Below, in pieces: positions 45,245 to 58,209 of a stretch of 64,000 nucleotides of DNA. The translations under genes were made by a program, and so were the position numbers. The notes beneath the pieces were generated by a model. It ran no database searches. It was not told where the DNA came from and saw only the letters and a list, made by a program, of their open reading frames with translations. The number at the start of each line of letters is the position of its first letter. The first letter of the stretch is position 1. Origin of the DNA: Cynocephalus volans (lineage: Eukaryota; Chordata; Mammalia; Dermoptera; Cynocephalidae); contig NC_084472.1 of assembly GCF_027409185.1 (NCBI RefSeq), forward strand, positions 94,628,427-94,692,426, written 5' to 3'.

Positions 45245-45905
45245 GCTTCCTCTCTCACCATGTGATCTGCTTATACCTGTGGGCTGCCGGTTTTCACCAT
45301 AAGTAAAAGCACCCTGAGGCCCACACCAAATGCAGCTGTCCCAGAATCATGAGCCAAATAAACCTCCTTTCTTTATAAATTACCCAGTTTCAGGTATTCT
45401 GTTATAAACAACAGAAATGGACTAATACAGAAAATTGGTACCAGAGAAGTAGGATGTTGCTTATAAAAAATACTTAAAAATGTGGAAGCAGCTTTGGAAC
45501 TGGGCATTGATGAGAGGCTAGAAGAATGCAAAGGAGCAGGCTAGAAAAAGCCTAGCTGCTGGTGGGAGATTAGAAGACAAGAAAACTAGGGAAGGTTTAA
45601 AATGTTTTAGAGATGGGTTAAATGGTGGCAAGCAGAATGCTTCTGGAAATATGGACTATAAAGACCATTCTAAGGAGGTCTCAGATAGAAATGAGAAGAA
45701 CTTATTGGACACTGGGGCAAAGATCACCCTTGCTATGAACTAGCAAGGAACTTGGCTGCATTCTGTTTATGCCCAAAAGTTTTATGCAGTGTGGAACTTC
45801 AAGGTGCTGACCCAGGGTATTTGGCAGAAAAAAATTCTAAGCAACAAAGTATTAAGGAAGCTGCATGGCTACTTGTAACAGCCTATGCTGAGTTATGGCA
45901 GAAAA
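45245..45905 (+). mobile_element. MaLR LTR 3' part plus internal region
   Basis: 'atgagccaaataaacctcct' to 'atggactaatacag' (end near 45429) is the 3' part of an MST/THE1-type LTR. 'aaaattggtaccagagaagt' and 'gaaatatggactataaagac' to 'agcctatgc' are the matching MaLR internal sequence. The 5' LTR is truncated and no 3' LTR follows. MaLR elements have no intact viral genes, and none is seen here. Confidence 0.75.
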
Positions 45906-46403
45906 TTTTTAACTAGATTTTTAAATATCTACCAAAAATTATTTAAAAGATAAAAACTCAGAAATCCAATGAATGGAAAAAAGATATACTAACAAAAAGC
46001 ATTATAGCTATGTTAGTTGCAAATTCAAAACAAAAAGAATTATAAATAAATCTGATGACTATATAAAAATAAAAGGATCATTTTACTATGAAGATAAAAA
46101 AAAAATTTAAATTTGAATGCCTCTGATAACATAACCTCAAAATACATCAACAAAAATTGGAGAATTACAAGGAAAAATTGGCACATCAACCATTGCAGTA
46201 GATTTGTAGCACACATTAATAATTAATAAACCAAGCAGGCAAACCTCAAACAATTGATGGCATAATTATAAAGTCTGACCTAATGGGAACATAAAGAACA
46301 TTTTACCTAACAGTAAGAGGGCTGACATTGTTTCCTGGCACATAGAACATATAGAAAAATTGACTTCATTCTTAGCCATAAAGTTAGCCTTCAAAAATAA
46401 GAA

Positions 46404-46507
46404 GGGGGCTGGCTGGTTAGCTCAGTTGGTTAGAGCACAGTGTTAATAACACCAAGGTCAAGGGTTCAGATCCCCTTACTGGCCAGTCACCTAAAAAAAT
46501 AAAAAAG
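46404..46507 (+). mobile_element. tRNA-Ile-derived SINE, monomer (CYN-like)
   Basis: 'ggctggttagctcagttggt' then 'tagagcacagtgttaataac' and 'agggttcagatccccttact' track a tRNA-Ile(AAU-type) gene closely from A to B box. An A-rich tail follows. Of the copies here it is the closest to its tRNA ancestor. Confidence 0.85.
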
Positions 46508-47703
46508 GAATGATAAAGACCATATGTTCTTCAAAATACAATTAATTTAGAAGTCATAACAAAAGATAACTCAAAAAGTTAACTGATACATTGTGAGTGA
46601 TGCCTCTGATACACATAGAGTTGTCCCCTTTGGGATTTTGTAATAAATAATCAAGAGATAAAGAGAAGGCATAAGTAAGAATTTTGTAAAAGAAAAAGTG
46701 AATATAACAGATGTTGTGATTAATAACAAAGGATTTCAATGAAAAACTAAGTAATATTTGAAAACTTAGATGAAACTATAATTTCTAAAAAAAATACATC
46801 TTATCAAAACTGACTCAAGAAAAAATTAAAATATTGAATGATCTTATAAACATTCCGGTATATTATATCAGTAGTTTAAAACCTTTTCAGAAAGAAAATA
46901 CCAGGCCAAGAGAGGCAAGTTCTAATAACATTCAAGTAACAGACAATTCCAAACTTGCTCAAACTCTTTCAAAGAATGGAACAAGAAAGGAACACACCAC
47001 AATTCTTTTTATAATGTTAACATAAACTTAATACCAAAATCAGAGATAAAATATAAAAAAAAGAAAAGTCACAAGTCAGGCTCACTCGTGAGCATAAATA
47101 CAAAACTCCTAAACAAAACATTAGCAAATCAAATCCCACAAAATATAAAATATATAATAAGCCATGACTTATCACTTTTACCAGCAACACAAGTTTGATT
47201 TTTGAATTAATTGATTTATGTTATCATATTAACACTTTAAGTGAACCAAACCATATGATCACCTCCAGAGAAAAGAAAAAATCTGCTCGATTTAAATTCA
47301 ACATCCATTCATGATTAAAAAAAAAAAAACTTAGAACAAACACTATAGTTAATTATGAGAAGCTGAAAGTACCTCCTTCAAGAGCAGGAACACAGCAAGG
47401 ATGCCTTAACATCCTCCTAGACAACATTATACTGAAGATTCTAGAAAATACAAAAAGTTAATATGAAATATAAAGTTATAAGATTTAAAAAGGAAGAAGA
47501 AGCAAAGATGTTATTATCTACAGGTAATGTGACTGTCTATGCAAAAAACATGAAAGAATCTACATGTAACTTTTCAAAAATTAATTAGAAAATTTACCAA
47601 GGCTGCTGGACATAAAACCAATATACAAAAGTCAATTGCATTTCTATACACCAGCAGTATTTTCAAATTTTTATTTTAAAAAGATATAATTTACAGTGGC
47701 ATC

Positions 47704-49391
47704 AAAAATATGAAGGATTGGACTTCCAGTCAAGATGGTGGAATAGATGGTCCCCAGTGTCACTCTCTCCCACAAACCAACCAATTTACAACTATGAAAA
47801 ATCAACAACAGCTAAGCTGGGGCCACTGGAGCTCAGGGAAAGAGAAGGAGAGACCGACAGAGTGCATGAAGGCAGGAGAAGCCGCATGAGAGAAAGAGAA
47901 CTGCTCTGTTTCAAGCCCTGGCCACTTCCAGACTGGAGCCACTGAGAGCACACAGCCCAGAGCAGGAGCTGGCAAAAGCCACAGCTGTTCCCTTCAGATG
48001 AAGTTGCTTGGAGGTGGCCCCCAGGCCAGCAAGACAACTAATAGGGTTCCCGTGGACCCACATATGAGTGAGTAGCCACAACAACTGAAAGAAGGAGCCA
48101 CTCAGAGGCCGGAGAGTCATAGCAAGGGACCGAAGCATGGCCTGTCCCATGGGAAATGTTCGCAGTGGTAGGGGAAACAGGCCCACTGGGGGAACACTGG
48201 GGCACAGCAAGGACAGCTGATCTGCCCCCCAATCAGCACAGGACCACTCAGAGGAGACTGGTCAGGAATATAGAATTGCAGGGGGTGTACTTTGCTGAAA
48301 AGAGTCAGGCCCAGACCAGAGTTTCTACACCGTGGTGCACCAAGACCAGAATTTCTACACAACCCAGGTGCACCGGATCACATGAGAACTGGAAATACCC
48401 ATAAAGCCAACCATTAAACCCTGAGCTGCACAAAAAGCCTTCCCCAGGGAATCAGCAGCAAAACAGCAATTTAGCTCAACCACAGAGCTCAAGTACTGGT
48501 CCCCACAAGGAAGTTCCTGCATTTTAGAAGTAAGCAAAGGACAACAAATTAGTTCCAGCACAGAGTTTAAGTGGTGGAAACAGCAAATAATCCAACATAG
48601 AACTGAAAGAAAAAACAAAGTACCCACAACCAGAAACAAAGTTTGATATTAGCAAGTAAAGGTCTCATTTCACCAGAGAACACCTATAACACCTAGAAGG
48701 ACTGGAAGTCCCCTGGGCTGCCAGCCCAGAAAGAGAGGAGGTCTGGGGGCCTCAGCAATGTCTCCCAACACCCACATCCGGTCCCAAGGGTGGGGGACGA
48801 GGGCCTCAGCCACACTCCCCCAACACATGCAGCCAGCCCAGCAGCAACCACTGAACCGCCACAGGAAGCCCCCCAGGCTCTTCTGAGCCAGGGCAATGGG
48901 GGGCCTTGGGCCGCAGCCACGCCCCCCCAACACCTGCAGCCAGCCTAGTGGTGACCACCAAGCTGCCTCAGGAAGATCCCTGCACTCTCCTGAGCTGTGG
49001 CAGTGGGGGACCTCGGGCCTCAGCCGGACCCCCCGACATGTGCAGCTAGCCCAGCGATGACCACCGAGCCGCTGCAGGAAGCGCCCCAGGCTCTCCCGAG
49101 CTGGGACAGTGGGGGGTGAGGGCTTTTGCCACACACCCCCTGACATTTGCTCCCAGGCCAGCAATGACTAAGCCACCGCTGGAAGACCCCCAGTCTCCCT
49201 TTTGGGGATGAGGGGCTGCCACAGGCCTCAATCCCACCCCTCCTCCTTCCTCCTTCTTCCATCCCATTTCCTTCCCCTTTCCCCTCTTCCCCTCCCTTCC
49301 AACTGCCCAACGGCTCTGCAACAACATCCTAGAATGTAAAAATATAATATTAATAAAACTACATTTTCTTTTAAAAAAAATATGAAGGATT
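47704..49391 (+). mobile_element. Composite VNTR retroelement, copy 2
   Basis: The element body is about 47720-49373, flanked by 'aaaaatatgaaggatt' (47704-47719 and about 49375-49390). It is collinear with copy 1: 'acttccagtcaagatggtgg' at the 5' end, a shared body, the VNTR at about 48760-49190, a pyrimidine-rich block (49235-49305) and 'agaatgtaaaaat' at the tail. It interrupts an older L1 of the same orientation. No coding capacity is seen; the open frames come from the VNTR. Confidence 0.88.
48760..49190 (+). repeat. VNTR in composite copy 2, 106-bp unit
   Basis: Anchor 'cc(a/g)acac/at' recurs near 48820, 48927, 49033 and 49139, a spacing of 106-107 bp, after an initial shortened unit. 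Unit content ('cagccagcccagc', 'gccgccacaggaagcc', 'ggctctcc/tgagc') matches copy 1. Confidence 0.9.
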
Positions 49392-50999
49392 TAGGAATAA
49401 ATATTTGGTAGCAAAGATGTGCAAACTCTTCATGTGGAAAATCATAATTTTTTGAAAAATTTCATAGACCTTAATAACTGAGAGATACACTATGCTCTTA
49501 CATAAGAAAACTCAATATTGTAAAGATATCGATTCCCCTCAGATCTACAGGCTTTCCTGAGAACTTGACAAGCTGATTCTAAAATTACTTGGAAAAGTAC
49601 ATATCTAAGAATAACACAAACATTCCTGAAGAAGAGAGTTTTTATTTGCCTGCTAGGTATTATGACATAATAATGCAGACTAAGGAAGATAATTGGCACA
49701 AAAATAGACCTGGAACCATAAAACTCTTAGAAGAAAACATAGGAGAAAAGCTTGTGGATATTGGCCTTGGCAATGATTTCTTGAAGTATGACACCAAAAA
49801 CATAGGCAACAAAAGCAAAAATAGATAAGTGGGACTATATTAAACTAAAAAGTTTCTACACGGCAAAAGAAAAAACAAAATGAAAAGCAACCTACAAAAT
49901 ATGAGAAAATGTTTGCAAACCATATATCTGATAAAGAGTTAATATCTAAAATATACGAGAAACTGACAACTCAACAGCAAAAAACCAAATAATTCAATTT
50001 AAAAGGGCAAAGGAACTGAATAGACATTTCTCAAAAAAGACATGCAAATGGCCAACAGATATGTGAAAGGTGCTTAACATCACTAATCATCAGGGAAATT
50101 CAAATTAAAACCACGATGAGATATTGCTTCACACCTGTTAGGGTAGCTTTTATCAACAAAACAAAACAAAACAAAACAAAACAACATTGGTAAGGATGTG
50201 AAGAAAAGGGAGTACACTGTTGATGGGAATATAAATTGGTGCAGCCACTACGGAACACAGTATGGAAATTCCTCAAAAATTAGAAAGAGAACTACATGTG
50301 ATCCAGTAATCCCATTTCTAAGTTACATCTAAAAGAATTGAAATCAGGATCTCAAAAAGGTATCTGCACTCCCCTCACTGCAGCATTATTCACAATAGCC
50401 AAAACATGGAGGGAACTTAAATGTCCACTGACAGATGAATGGATAAAATATCATATATACATGTAATGAAGTATTATTGAGCCTTAAAACATAATGAAAT
50501 CCTGTATCTGTGCTACAACATGGATGAACCTGAAGGTTCATTATGCCAAGTGAAGTAAGCCAGATACAGAGGGACAAATGCTACATGATACCATTTATAT
50601 GATGAATCTAAAATAGTCAGACTCACAGAAGCAGAGTAGAATGGTGGTTGCCAGAGACTCAGAGGAGGAGAAATGGAGAGGTAGTAGTCAAAGGGTATAA
50701 AGTTTTGGTTATACAAGTTGAATACGTCCTAGAGAGCTACTATACAGCACAGCACCTATAGTTTACTGTACTGCATACTTTAAAATTTGCCAAGAGGGCA
50801 GATCTAATGTTAAGTGTTCCTATCACAATATAACAATAATGATAATAAATAAGAAGTCAAGAAGAATCTTTTGGAGGTGATGGATATGTTTATACCATTA
50901 ATTATAGTGACTGTTTCATGGGTTCATACTTATTTTCAAACTCATGAAGTTGTATATACTAATTATATACAGATTTTTGTGTGTCTAAAAAATTTTTTT

Positions 51000-51560
51000 A
51001 AATACAAGCTGCATCCTGGGAGAAGATATTTCTAATACATTTAACTGGTTAAGGATTAGTATTTATGATACAGAAAGAGCAACTGTGAATGAGTTAAAAA
51101 CAATTTTTTGAAAAACATAGCCCAATTTTTAAAAAATACTCAAAAGACACAAACAGCTATTTCAAAGAGGAAACAAAAGCCCATAAATATATGAGAAAAT
51201 ATGCAGCCTTATCAACAATGGTGGACTGATAATGTTTAAGAACTGGCTCTGCCAGAGGAAAAGCCCTGACTTGTTTGTTTATCTCTGTAGGATAAATGTC
51301 ATAGGCTATTCAAGCTGTCGTTGTGATGCCGCTGAACACAGCTGGCTCTCATGAGCCAGTGAGAGCAGTTCCAACACACCTAATTAGTAGTGAGGGAACT
51401 GCAAAATAAAACTACCGTGGTAGCATCTCAGCCACCAGATTGGTAAAAATGTAAAAGTCAGTTATTACCAGAGCTGGCAAGAATACAAAACAGTGGGAAT
51501 TCTCATCCACTGTTTGTGGTAGGAAATAGAATTAACCACTTTGGTTGAACCCAGGTTAGA
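51000..51560 (+). repeat. Old L1/HAL1-like fragments
   Basis: 51000-51200 and 51390-51545 ('aaataaaactaccgtggtag', 'agtgggaattctcatccact') resemble old L1 or HAL1 3' sequence. The middle part (51225-51370) is of unknown origin. Confidence 0.45.
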
Positions 51561-51629
51561 ACTTGAATGCATTTTCCTACAGCATTGTTATTTAGAGAGT
51601 TTAGGATCCTCAGCTCTGTAAGTAGTCAG

Positions 51630-52960
51630 TCAATTAATGAATAATATATTTATTATGCACCCACACTGTGTCAGGCATTGTGCTAGATATTGCAGATATG
51701 GTGAGAAATGATGCAGACATGGTCCCTGTCATATAGAATTTACAGATTATTAAATAAGGCAGACATTAAACTAATAACTAATCAGATAATTATAAGCGTC
51801 AAAGTACTGGCAAGAAAAAGTACAGAATATTTGAGAATTGATTAACAGGTTGAACAAACTTGGTTTGGAGACATGTAGGTCAGGGAAGGCTTCTCTAAAG
51901 AGGACGTAAATTAAGCTGAACTCTGAGTGATGAGTAAGAGTTATACGTGCGAAGACTCACATGGGAGAAAATATTCTGTGCACTGGAACCCTGTGAGCAC
52001 AAACACTGAGATAGGAGAGAGCAAAGTGTTTTGTAGGAACTGCTTTTTGACTAGAAGGGAATAAGTGAGAAAGAGTGACTGGGAAACAAGGCCAGACAGG
52101 AAGTCAGAGGCGATCCAGCTTCTGAGCAGAGACTTCTAGCCATGTTGAGAATTCTGGACTTGACTGTAGGGTCATGGAAAATCATTGACATTAAGCATGG
52201 AAATAATATCAGATTTGTATTCTTGAAAGATCATTTTGGTTGCAGTTTAAAGGAAGTTTTGGAGAAGAGTGAGAGAGAATACTGAGTCGAGATAGAAATT
52301 CATTGCATCAGTGGAAGCGAGAAATTATGGTAGCCTGGATTAAGGTGTTGGCAGTGAGGGTGGAGGGAAGATTATAGATCTGAGAATTGTTTAAAACATG
52401 ATTAACTGTTTTAATTAAGATTAATGTGCGGCTTAAAGGAAAGAGAGGAGTCAGAGCAACTCCTAAATTTCTGGCTAGAGCATTAGAAGAGGTGGTGATG
52501 CCATTTACTGAGATAAAAGAAGAGCAGATTTGGAGGGAAGAGGGAAAACTGATGAATTCCTTTTCTAATTTATCTTGGGGCACTTATGACATACCATGTG
52601 GACACAGAAGACATAGGAGAGAATGAGATCACTTTAGGAGACAGTGTAGAGTAAGACAAGTTAGCCAGGACAGAGACCAAGGATTTCCAATACTAGTATG
52701 ATTTAATAGAGAAGAAGCTGGCAAAAGACTAGGGAAAGGAAGTCAAGAAAGGATCCAGAAAACCAGTAGAATATTGTACAATGAAAGCCATAAAAGGGAA
52801 GCTTTTTAAGGAGGAGGAGCTGGTCGATTTCATCTAATGTACTGAAACATAGTAAAGTGAGAATTGTTTCTGCATTACAGAGCTCACTGGGTAAGAGTGT
52901 TTTCAGCAGAGCTATTGGTGCAATATCCAGACGAAGTGTTGGTGGGTGAGTGAGAGGTGA
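51630..52960 (-). mobile_element. LINE-2, minus strand
   Basis: 'aatgaataatatatttattatg' and 'tgtcaggcattgtgctagat' are the antisense 3' end. 'gcttaaaggaaagagaggag' and 'gatgccatttactgagataa' are antisense ORF2. The latter part, to 52960, is more diverged. Confidence 0.75.
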
Positions 52961-53238
52961 GGAAAGAGATAGAACAAAATTGGTTGCACATTTTTTAATT
53001 TAAGGAAAAAGTAATAAATGCAAAAGACTTTTGTAATTCCTAGACAGAGTTAGCAAATTTTTATTTTTCCAAGCAGAGATATCTTTAAAATTCTACCTAC
53101 TAGTACTATCATTTTATAAAAAAGCATTAAGTTTCAGGAAAAATGTAGGAAGGATATAACAGAATAAAGGACAGTCCTCAGGAGAAGACAGTTGATAATC
53201 TGATCTATATCTGTAACTTGCTATATGGGTAAACATGG

Positions 53239-53630
53239 ACAACTGCCTTGGATTGAGTGTACCCCTAAAACTTGACCCCCACAGTGACAGTGTTAAGAGG
53301 GCAGGAAATCCTATTATGGTCATTGAAAGGTGGGGCCTTGAAGGTGATTAGATTGTAGGACCATGCCATAGTGAATGGATTAATAATGGTGGTCAGGGGC
53401 ACAGTTCTGAGGGCCTTAAATGAAGAGCACATGAGGTTAGTCTCTCTCTCTGTTCTGCCATTGTCACCATGTGACACCTTGCATTGCTGTAGAGTCACCT
53501 CACCAGATGTGTAGTGTGGACATTGGACTTTTCAGCCTCAGAAACTGTCAGCAATAAATTTCCCTTTCTTATAAATTACCCAGTTCTATGTATTTTGTTA
53601 TAAGCAGTAGGAGCAGACTAATACAACAAC
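53239..53630 (+). mobile_element. MaLR solo LTR with 5-bp duplication
   Basis: The LTR is 53244-53625, beginning 'tgccttggattgagtg' and ending 'gcagactaataca'. 'acaac' is duplicated on both sides (53239-53243, 53626-53630). 'agcaataaatttccctttct' is the poly(A) region. Confidence 0.9.
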
Positions 53631-53639
53631 ATTAGTTTG

Positions 53640-54650
53640 TTTGTTTCTTATTTTACCACAGACACATAAATATCTCCTGATGGCCTGACACTAGTCCATG
53701 GATCAGTGTTTGAGAATTTCCAGTGTAGCTCTCTTTGGAGGACTTTGGCTATGAATGGGGGAGAGTGAGATTAGTAACAAGATGGAAGGGAGAGTTTTTC
53801 CTTAACATAGGAGAGAACTGAGATTGTTAAAATGCTAATATCAAGAAGACAATAGAGAAAAAGAGGTTGAAGATGCAAGAGAGAGAAGTCACCATTTATG
53901 GCTTGGTATTCCTGAAAAAGAAGTAGGGACAGGAATTCAGAAGACCCGTGGAGAGACTGGACTTCAGTAGGAAGGGCAGTCCCTTCACTGTAGCAGCAAA
54001 AAAGGATGGGGATAGGTGTACCATATGTAGATTTGGTGGCAGAAAATTGAAGTAATTCCCTTCCAAGATTTATATTTTTTCCATGATGAGGACAAGGTAA
54101 TCTAAGAACAATGGAAGAAAAGTAGATGATCAGAGTTTTGAGAAGAAGCTTTGAAAGATCTGTTAAGGCAGAGAGAACGTGCATGAGAATCACAGACTTA
54201 CTACATCGTATTGAGGGCCCAGTAGATTATTTGTCATAAATTTATAGTGATGCCTAATCTGCTGAGCAGAACTCATTAATGGAGGTGCAGGTATGAAGAA
54301 GATATAGATAGTTGTATTCATCCGGGGTTGGGGTTTTACAGGACAGACAATGAAAGGACAAAAAACAAGAAAGTTTAACACATTGGCAAGTGAGTGGTTA
54401 AAATGGAGAACCACGGGATCTAAGCTGGAGAGAGGAGGACAGGAAGAAAGACAGGCTGTCGAAAGCCGGAAGGCTCATCAGGGAACGGGTGTCATTGGGT
54501 GAACAATCTAGAGAGCTAAGAGGCCTATCTAGATTCTAGACACAACTGTTTGTACACAAGATAGGTATCTTCCATTTTGGTCCTTCCTTTTCATAAACTA
54601 CTTTATATCAGAATTATATGGCTTACAGAAGGTTTTGCACTCTGACCTGG
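53640..54650. other. Intergenic, nothing recognised
   Basis: No gene; purine-rich, possibly decayed LINE sequence. A 140-codon minus frame (54193-53771) has no recognisable family and no conserved-looking context. Confidence 0.4.
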
Positions 54651-54655
54651 AAATT

Positions 54656-54780
54656 TAGTGCAGGAAGTTAAGTGTACATGCCTCGGAATCAGAAAACCTA
54701 GGCCTAGTTCTTTAATCGAAGTCTCATATTTCTCACCCATGAGATGGGGATAATAACAGCATCATACTGACGTGGAATAT
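54656..54780 (+). repeat. MIR SINE
   Basis: 'catgcctcggaatcagaaaa' and 'cacccatgagatggggataa' are MIR core sequence. Confidence 0.7.
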
Positions 54781-55358
54781 GCATATTGATTCTCAAACGC
54801 CTAACTTAAAAACTTCTGGAAAACGATCCATTCGTAATTTGGTGATTCCTTCTATTATTTTAGGCACCACTTGGATTATGCTGTCAATGCAGTTATTTTA
54901 GGTAGTTCATTTATTCAGCAAATATTCATTGAGTGTTATGACATGTCAGACATTGTTCTAGGTGATGAGGATACAACAGTAAACAAAAAAGTCTCTGCCC
55001 TCATGGAGCTTACATTCTTGTCAGAGGGAAACAGATGCTAAACAAATAAAAAAATGAGTATTGCGTCAGGTGGTGACAATGGAGTCAGATGAAGAGGAGA
55101 AGGGAGGATCGGAAGTACCTGCAGGGACCTATCTTGTTTATGACACTATAAGGCCTCCCTAATAAAGGGATATACAAGCATTTGAGTGAGCCACATGGAT
55201 AGCTGGGAGAGAACATTCCAAACAGACGGAGCAGAAGTGGAGCTCACGGCATATTTGAAGTCCAGAAAGAAGGCCAGTGTGGCTGGAGCATCAAGAGAAA
55301 AGGGGGAAACTGGCAGGATATGAGATCAGAGAGGCTGGCTGGATTCAAAGTTGCCTGG

Positions 55359-55759
55359 TAGGCTGTATTAGTCTGTTTTGTGTTGCTATAACAGAATACC
55401 TGAGACTGGGTAATTTATAAAGAACAGAGGTTTATTTGGCCTACAATCCTGGGACAGCTGCATCTGTCGTGGGCCTCAAGCTGCTTCTACTCACAGCAGA
55501 AAGTGGCAGGTGGGTGGCAGGTACAAGCAGATCACATGGCAAGAGGAAGCAAAAGAGAGAGAGGAGGTGCCAAGGTCTTTGACACAAACAGCTCTCACGG
55601 GAACTAACAGAGCGAGAACTCACTCATTAATCCCCCCACCTAGGGAGAGCATTAATCCATTCATGAGGGACCCGCCCGCCCCATGACCCAAACTGCCACA
55701 TTGGAGATCAGATTTTCATGAGTTTTGGGAGGACAATACATCCAAACTCCATCATAGGC
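55359..55759 (-). mobile_element. MST/THE1-type solo LTR in L2
   Basis: The LTR is 55364-55754 ('tgtattagtctgttttgtgt' to 'aactccatca'). 'taggc' is duplicated at 55359-55363 and 55755-55759. It is a solo LTR with no internal region. Confidence 0.92.
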
Positions 55760-56261
55760 CATGGTAAGAATATTGGCTTTCATAGTGAGTGGGAAGTCAC
55801 TGAGGGTTTTGAGGAGAGAGTGGCATCATCTGATTGATGTGGAGATTTGATGGGTGACAGAGGAAAGCAGGGATACCAGATATGAGGCTATTGCAATAAT
55901 CCAGAAGAAAGTAACCCGAACCTAGACAGAAGTAGAAGTGGTGAGAAGTGATCGAATTTTGGATATCACATATTTTGAAGATACAGCCAGTAGGGCTTGC
56001 TGGTGTATTAGGTGTGTGGTAAGAAAGAGAAAAGTTGAAGGTGACTTAAGATTTTTGGACTAAGCAAACTAGAAAATGGAACTGCCATTTACAGAGATGG
56101 GGAAGACTGGGGGAAGGGACGATGTGTGTTGGGACATGGAAAATAAGTAGTTCACTTTTAGACATAATAAATTTAAGATGCCAAAGTAGATGATGACGAT
56201 AAGTAGCTAGGTGTAAGAGTCTAGTCCAGCAGACAGGCCTGAGCGAGTGACATAAATATGA

Positions 56262-56599
56262 GTCATTGTCTAGTATGCTCGTGCTGCTATGACAAAATAC
56301 CTGAGACTGGGTAATTAATAATGAACAGAAATTTACTTTCTCACATCTCTGGAGGGTGGGAAGTCCAAGATCAAGATGCTGGCCTCTGGTGAGGGCCTTT
56401 TTACTGTGTCTTCACATGGCTGAAAGCAGAAGGGCACGAGAGACCAAATGCTGTGAGTCTCTTTTACAAAAGTCTTAATTCCAGTCGTGAGAGAGGGTCC
56501 CCCAGGACCCGATCACTTCTTAAAGGCCCCACCTCCTAACACTCTCACAGTGGCAACACCTGAGCTTTGGAGGGGACACATTTAAACCATAACAGTCAT
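56262..56599 (-). mobile_element. MaLR solo LTR in L2
   Basis: The LTR is 56267-56594 ('tgtctagtatgctcgtgctg' to 'aaaccataaca'). 'gtcat' is duplicated at 56262-56266 and 56595-56599. Solo LTR, MLT/MST-like. Confidence 0.9.
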
Positions 56600-56919
56600 C
56601 AGTATTCAGATGGCGTTAACCATGAGCCTGGATGAGATCACATAAGCGGTCGGCAGAGATAGAGAAGAAGGGGATCTGATGACATGGCCCTGGGGCACTC
56701 CCAGAGAAGAACTGAAAGACAACAGAAAGTAGAAGTTCCAGGGTCTAAGGTACGACCGTGGAACCGGTATCTGAGGCAAAATGGAGTCCACGAACATTGT
56801 AACAGAAGAGGTCAAGACACAAGAATATTGAAAGGACTGTCATCATGTATATTGAAATCACCAAGAATGACGGTAATAACTGTATTAGAAAGAGTGACAG
56901 TGTGCCAGGTGTGAAAACT

Positions 56920-58205
56920 CTGAAGGAGTGAGGGGAAGTAGGAGCCCCCAGAGGTCTACTAACCTGTTGTGGCACCAGCTTCTAAGCCACGTCAAGGAAT
57001 CGTGAATGTTTTTGGTGTGGGTAACATCAGGGTGGCCATGTGAAAGTGTTGGTATTCAAATACCTTAACCTTCAAAAACAACAATTTTATATTGTCAATC
57101 TAATATAACTGAACATATATAAAATATGTTTAAATTGGATCTGCCACTGTAAATAGATACGTATTCGCTTATACGTGAGTGTTATATTCCTGCCATTATA
57201 AATATATATGGCTGTGTGCATGTGTGTGCTACTCCTTTTCAGTTGTAAACTCCCTGAGAGCTGGAATTTCTATTTTACTGCATGTGTATCTTCCCTAGTA
57301 CCTAGTGATCTGCTTTGTTCTTAATGGTCATTTAGTACTTTGTATGCCTACATTAATACTACAATTGCTATTGTTGGCTTTTGTTGTCACTTCAGGGTGA
57401 TCATATTCTTTTGAGTTGGGAAACAATTGAGGGACATACACAGGCATTAGATGGGGCTCAATATCAGCTTCATTGCTGATAAAGCTAGAAAGAGAAAACA
57501 CCTTGGACCTGAGACCAAAATCATATTCCAACTCCTCCTCTGGAATGAATTTGTGCACTCAGTCACCTGACGGATGCTTCCCAGGGGCACAGCCAAATCT
57601 AACACAAGGGGGAGTAAACTGAGGGCAGGGTGAGGCTGGAGGGGCAGGCAGGACCTGCACCCCTGGTGGCAAGGTGTGTGAGTACTTAAAAACGGCTCTA
57701 TTCCTTGTCTACCTTCTCTCTGTGTCTCCCAGAGCTCTTCTTTCAGGGTGCTTTCTTCAGCCTCTTCCCAGCCATCATGTTAACGTAGTGTTTTGAAAAT
57801 TTGTTGGAGACGTGCCAATTTGGGCAGATACGGTCAAAGGCAGCAACTACTTGCCCTTCGGTCTTGGCATCCAGGGCTTGCTGCGGTGAGCTTACCTCAG
57901 TGGGCAAGCACATCCGAAAGACAGAGCCAGAGAGAGGCCAGGCGTGAGCTGTGTCCCTTTCAGCTATTTACCAATTACATCAGTCATTCCTCCCCTAGAG
58001 AGACATGAACATCTGATGGTAGGCAGATCCAGGTTTTGTGAGTCCTGAAGCTTATGCAGTTTGGGCAGTCCTCTTTAAGCAAAACAATACAGAATTATAA
58101 GTATAAAATTTGGTAGAAGGCCAGGAAGGGGCCTAAGTGACTGAAGGTATTGAAACTTAAGCTTCATAGCTTTATGGTACATCCTCCTCTGCTCTTGAGA
58201 AGGGA
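56920..58205. other. Intergenic, nothing recognised
   Basis: No gene with recognisable homology. Open frames of up to about 76 codons are at background level. Confidence 0.45.
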
Positions 58206-58209
58206 GATG

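Larger units (their letters stand above)
45910..50835 (+). mobile_element. Old LINE-1, plus strand, hosting two insertions
   Basis: Pieces of ORF2 follow one another in order: 46800-47100 ('gaatggaacaagaaaggaac'), 47400-47700 ('ttgcatttctatacaccagc'), then after the insertion 49390-50830 ('aaaactcttagaagaaaaca' to the 3' end). A SINE at 46404 and the composite element at 47720 interrupt it. It is decayed, with no open frames of useful length. Confidence 0.75.
54890..56830 (-). mobile_element. LINE-2, minus strand, with two LTR insertions
   Basis: Antisense L2: the 3' end is 'tttattcagcaaatattcat'. ORF2 follows as 'aggccagtgtggctggagca', 'gaggctattgcaataatcca', 'ccatttacagagatgggga' and 'gccctggggcactcccagag'. 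Two solo LTRs split it at 55364 and 56267. With these removed the L2 is collinear. Confidence 0.85.

Noticed and set aside
46404-46480. Functional tRNA-Ile gene
   Set aside because: The A-box, anticodon region and B-box order is kept but the acceptor stem does not close, and it runs into an A-rich tail; it is a SINE.
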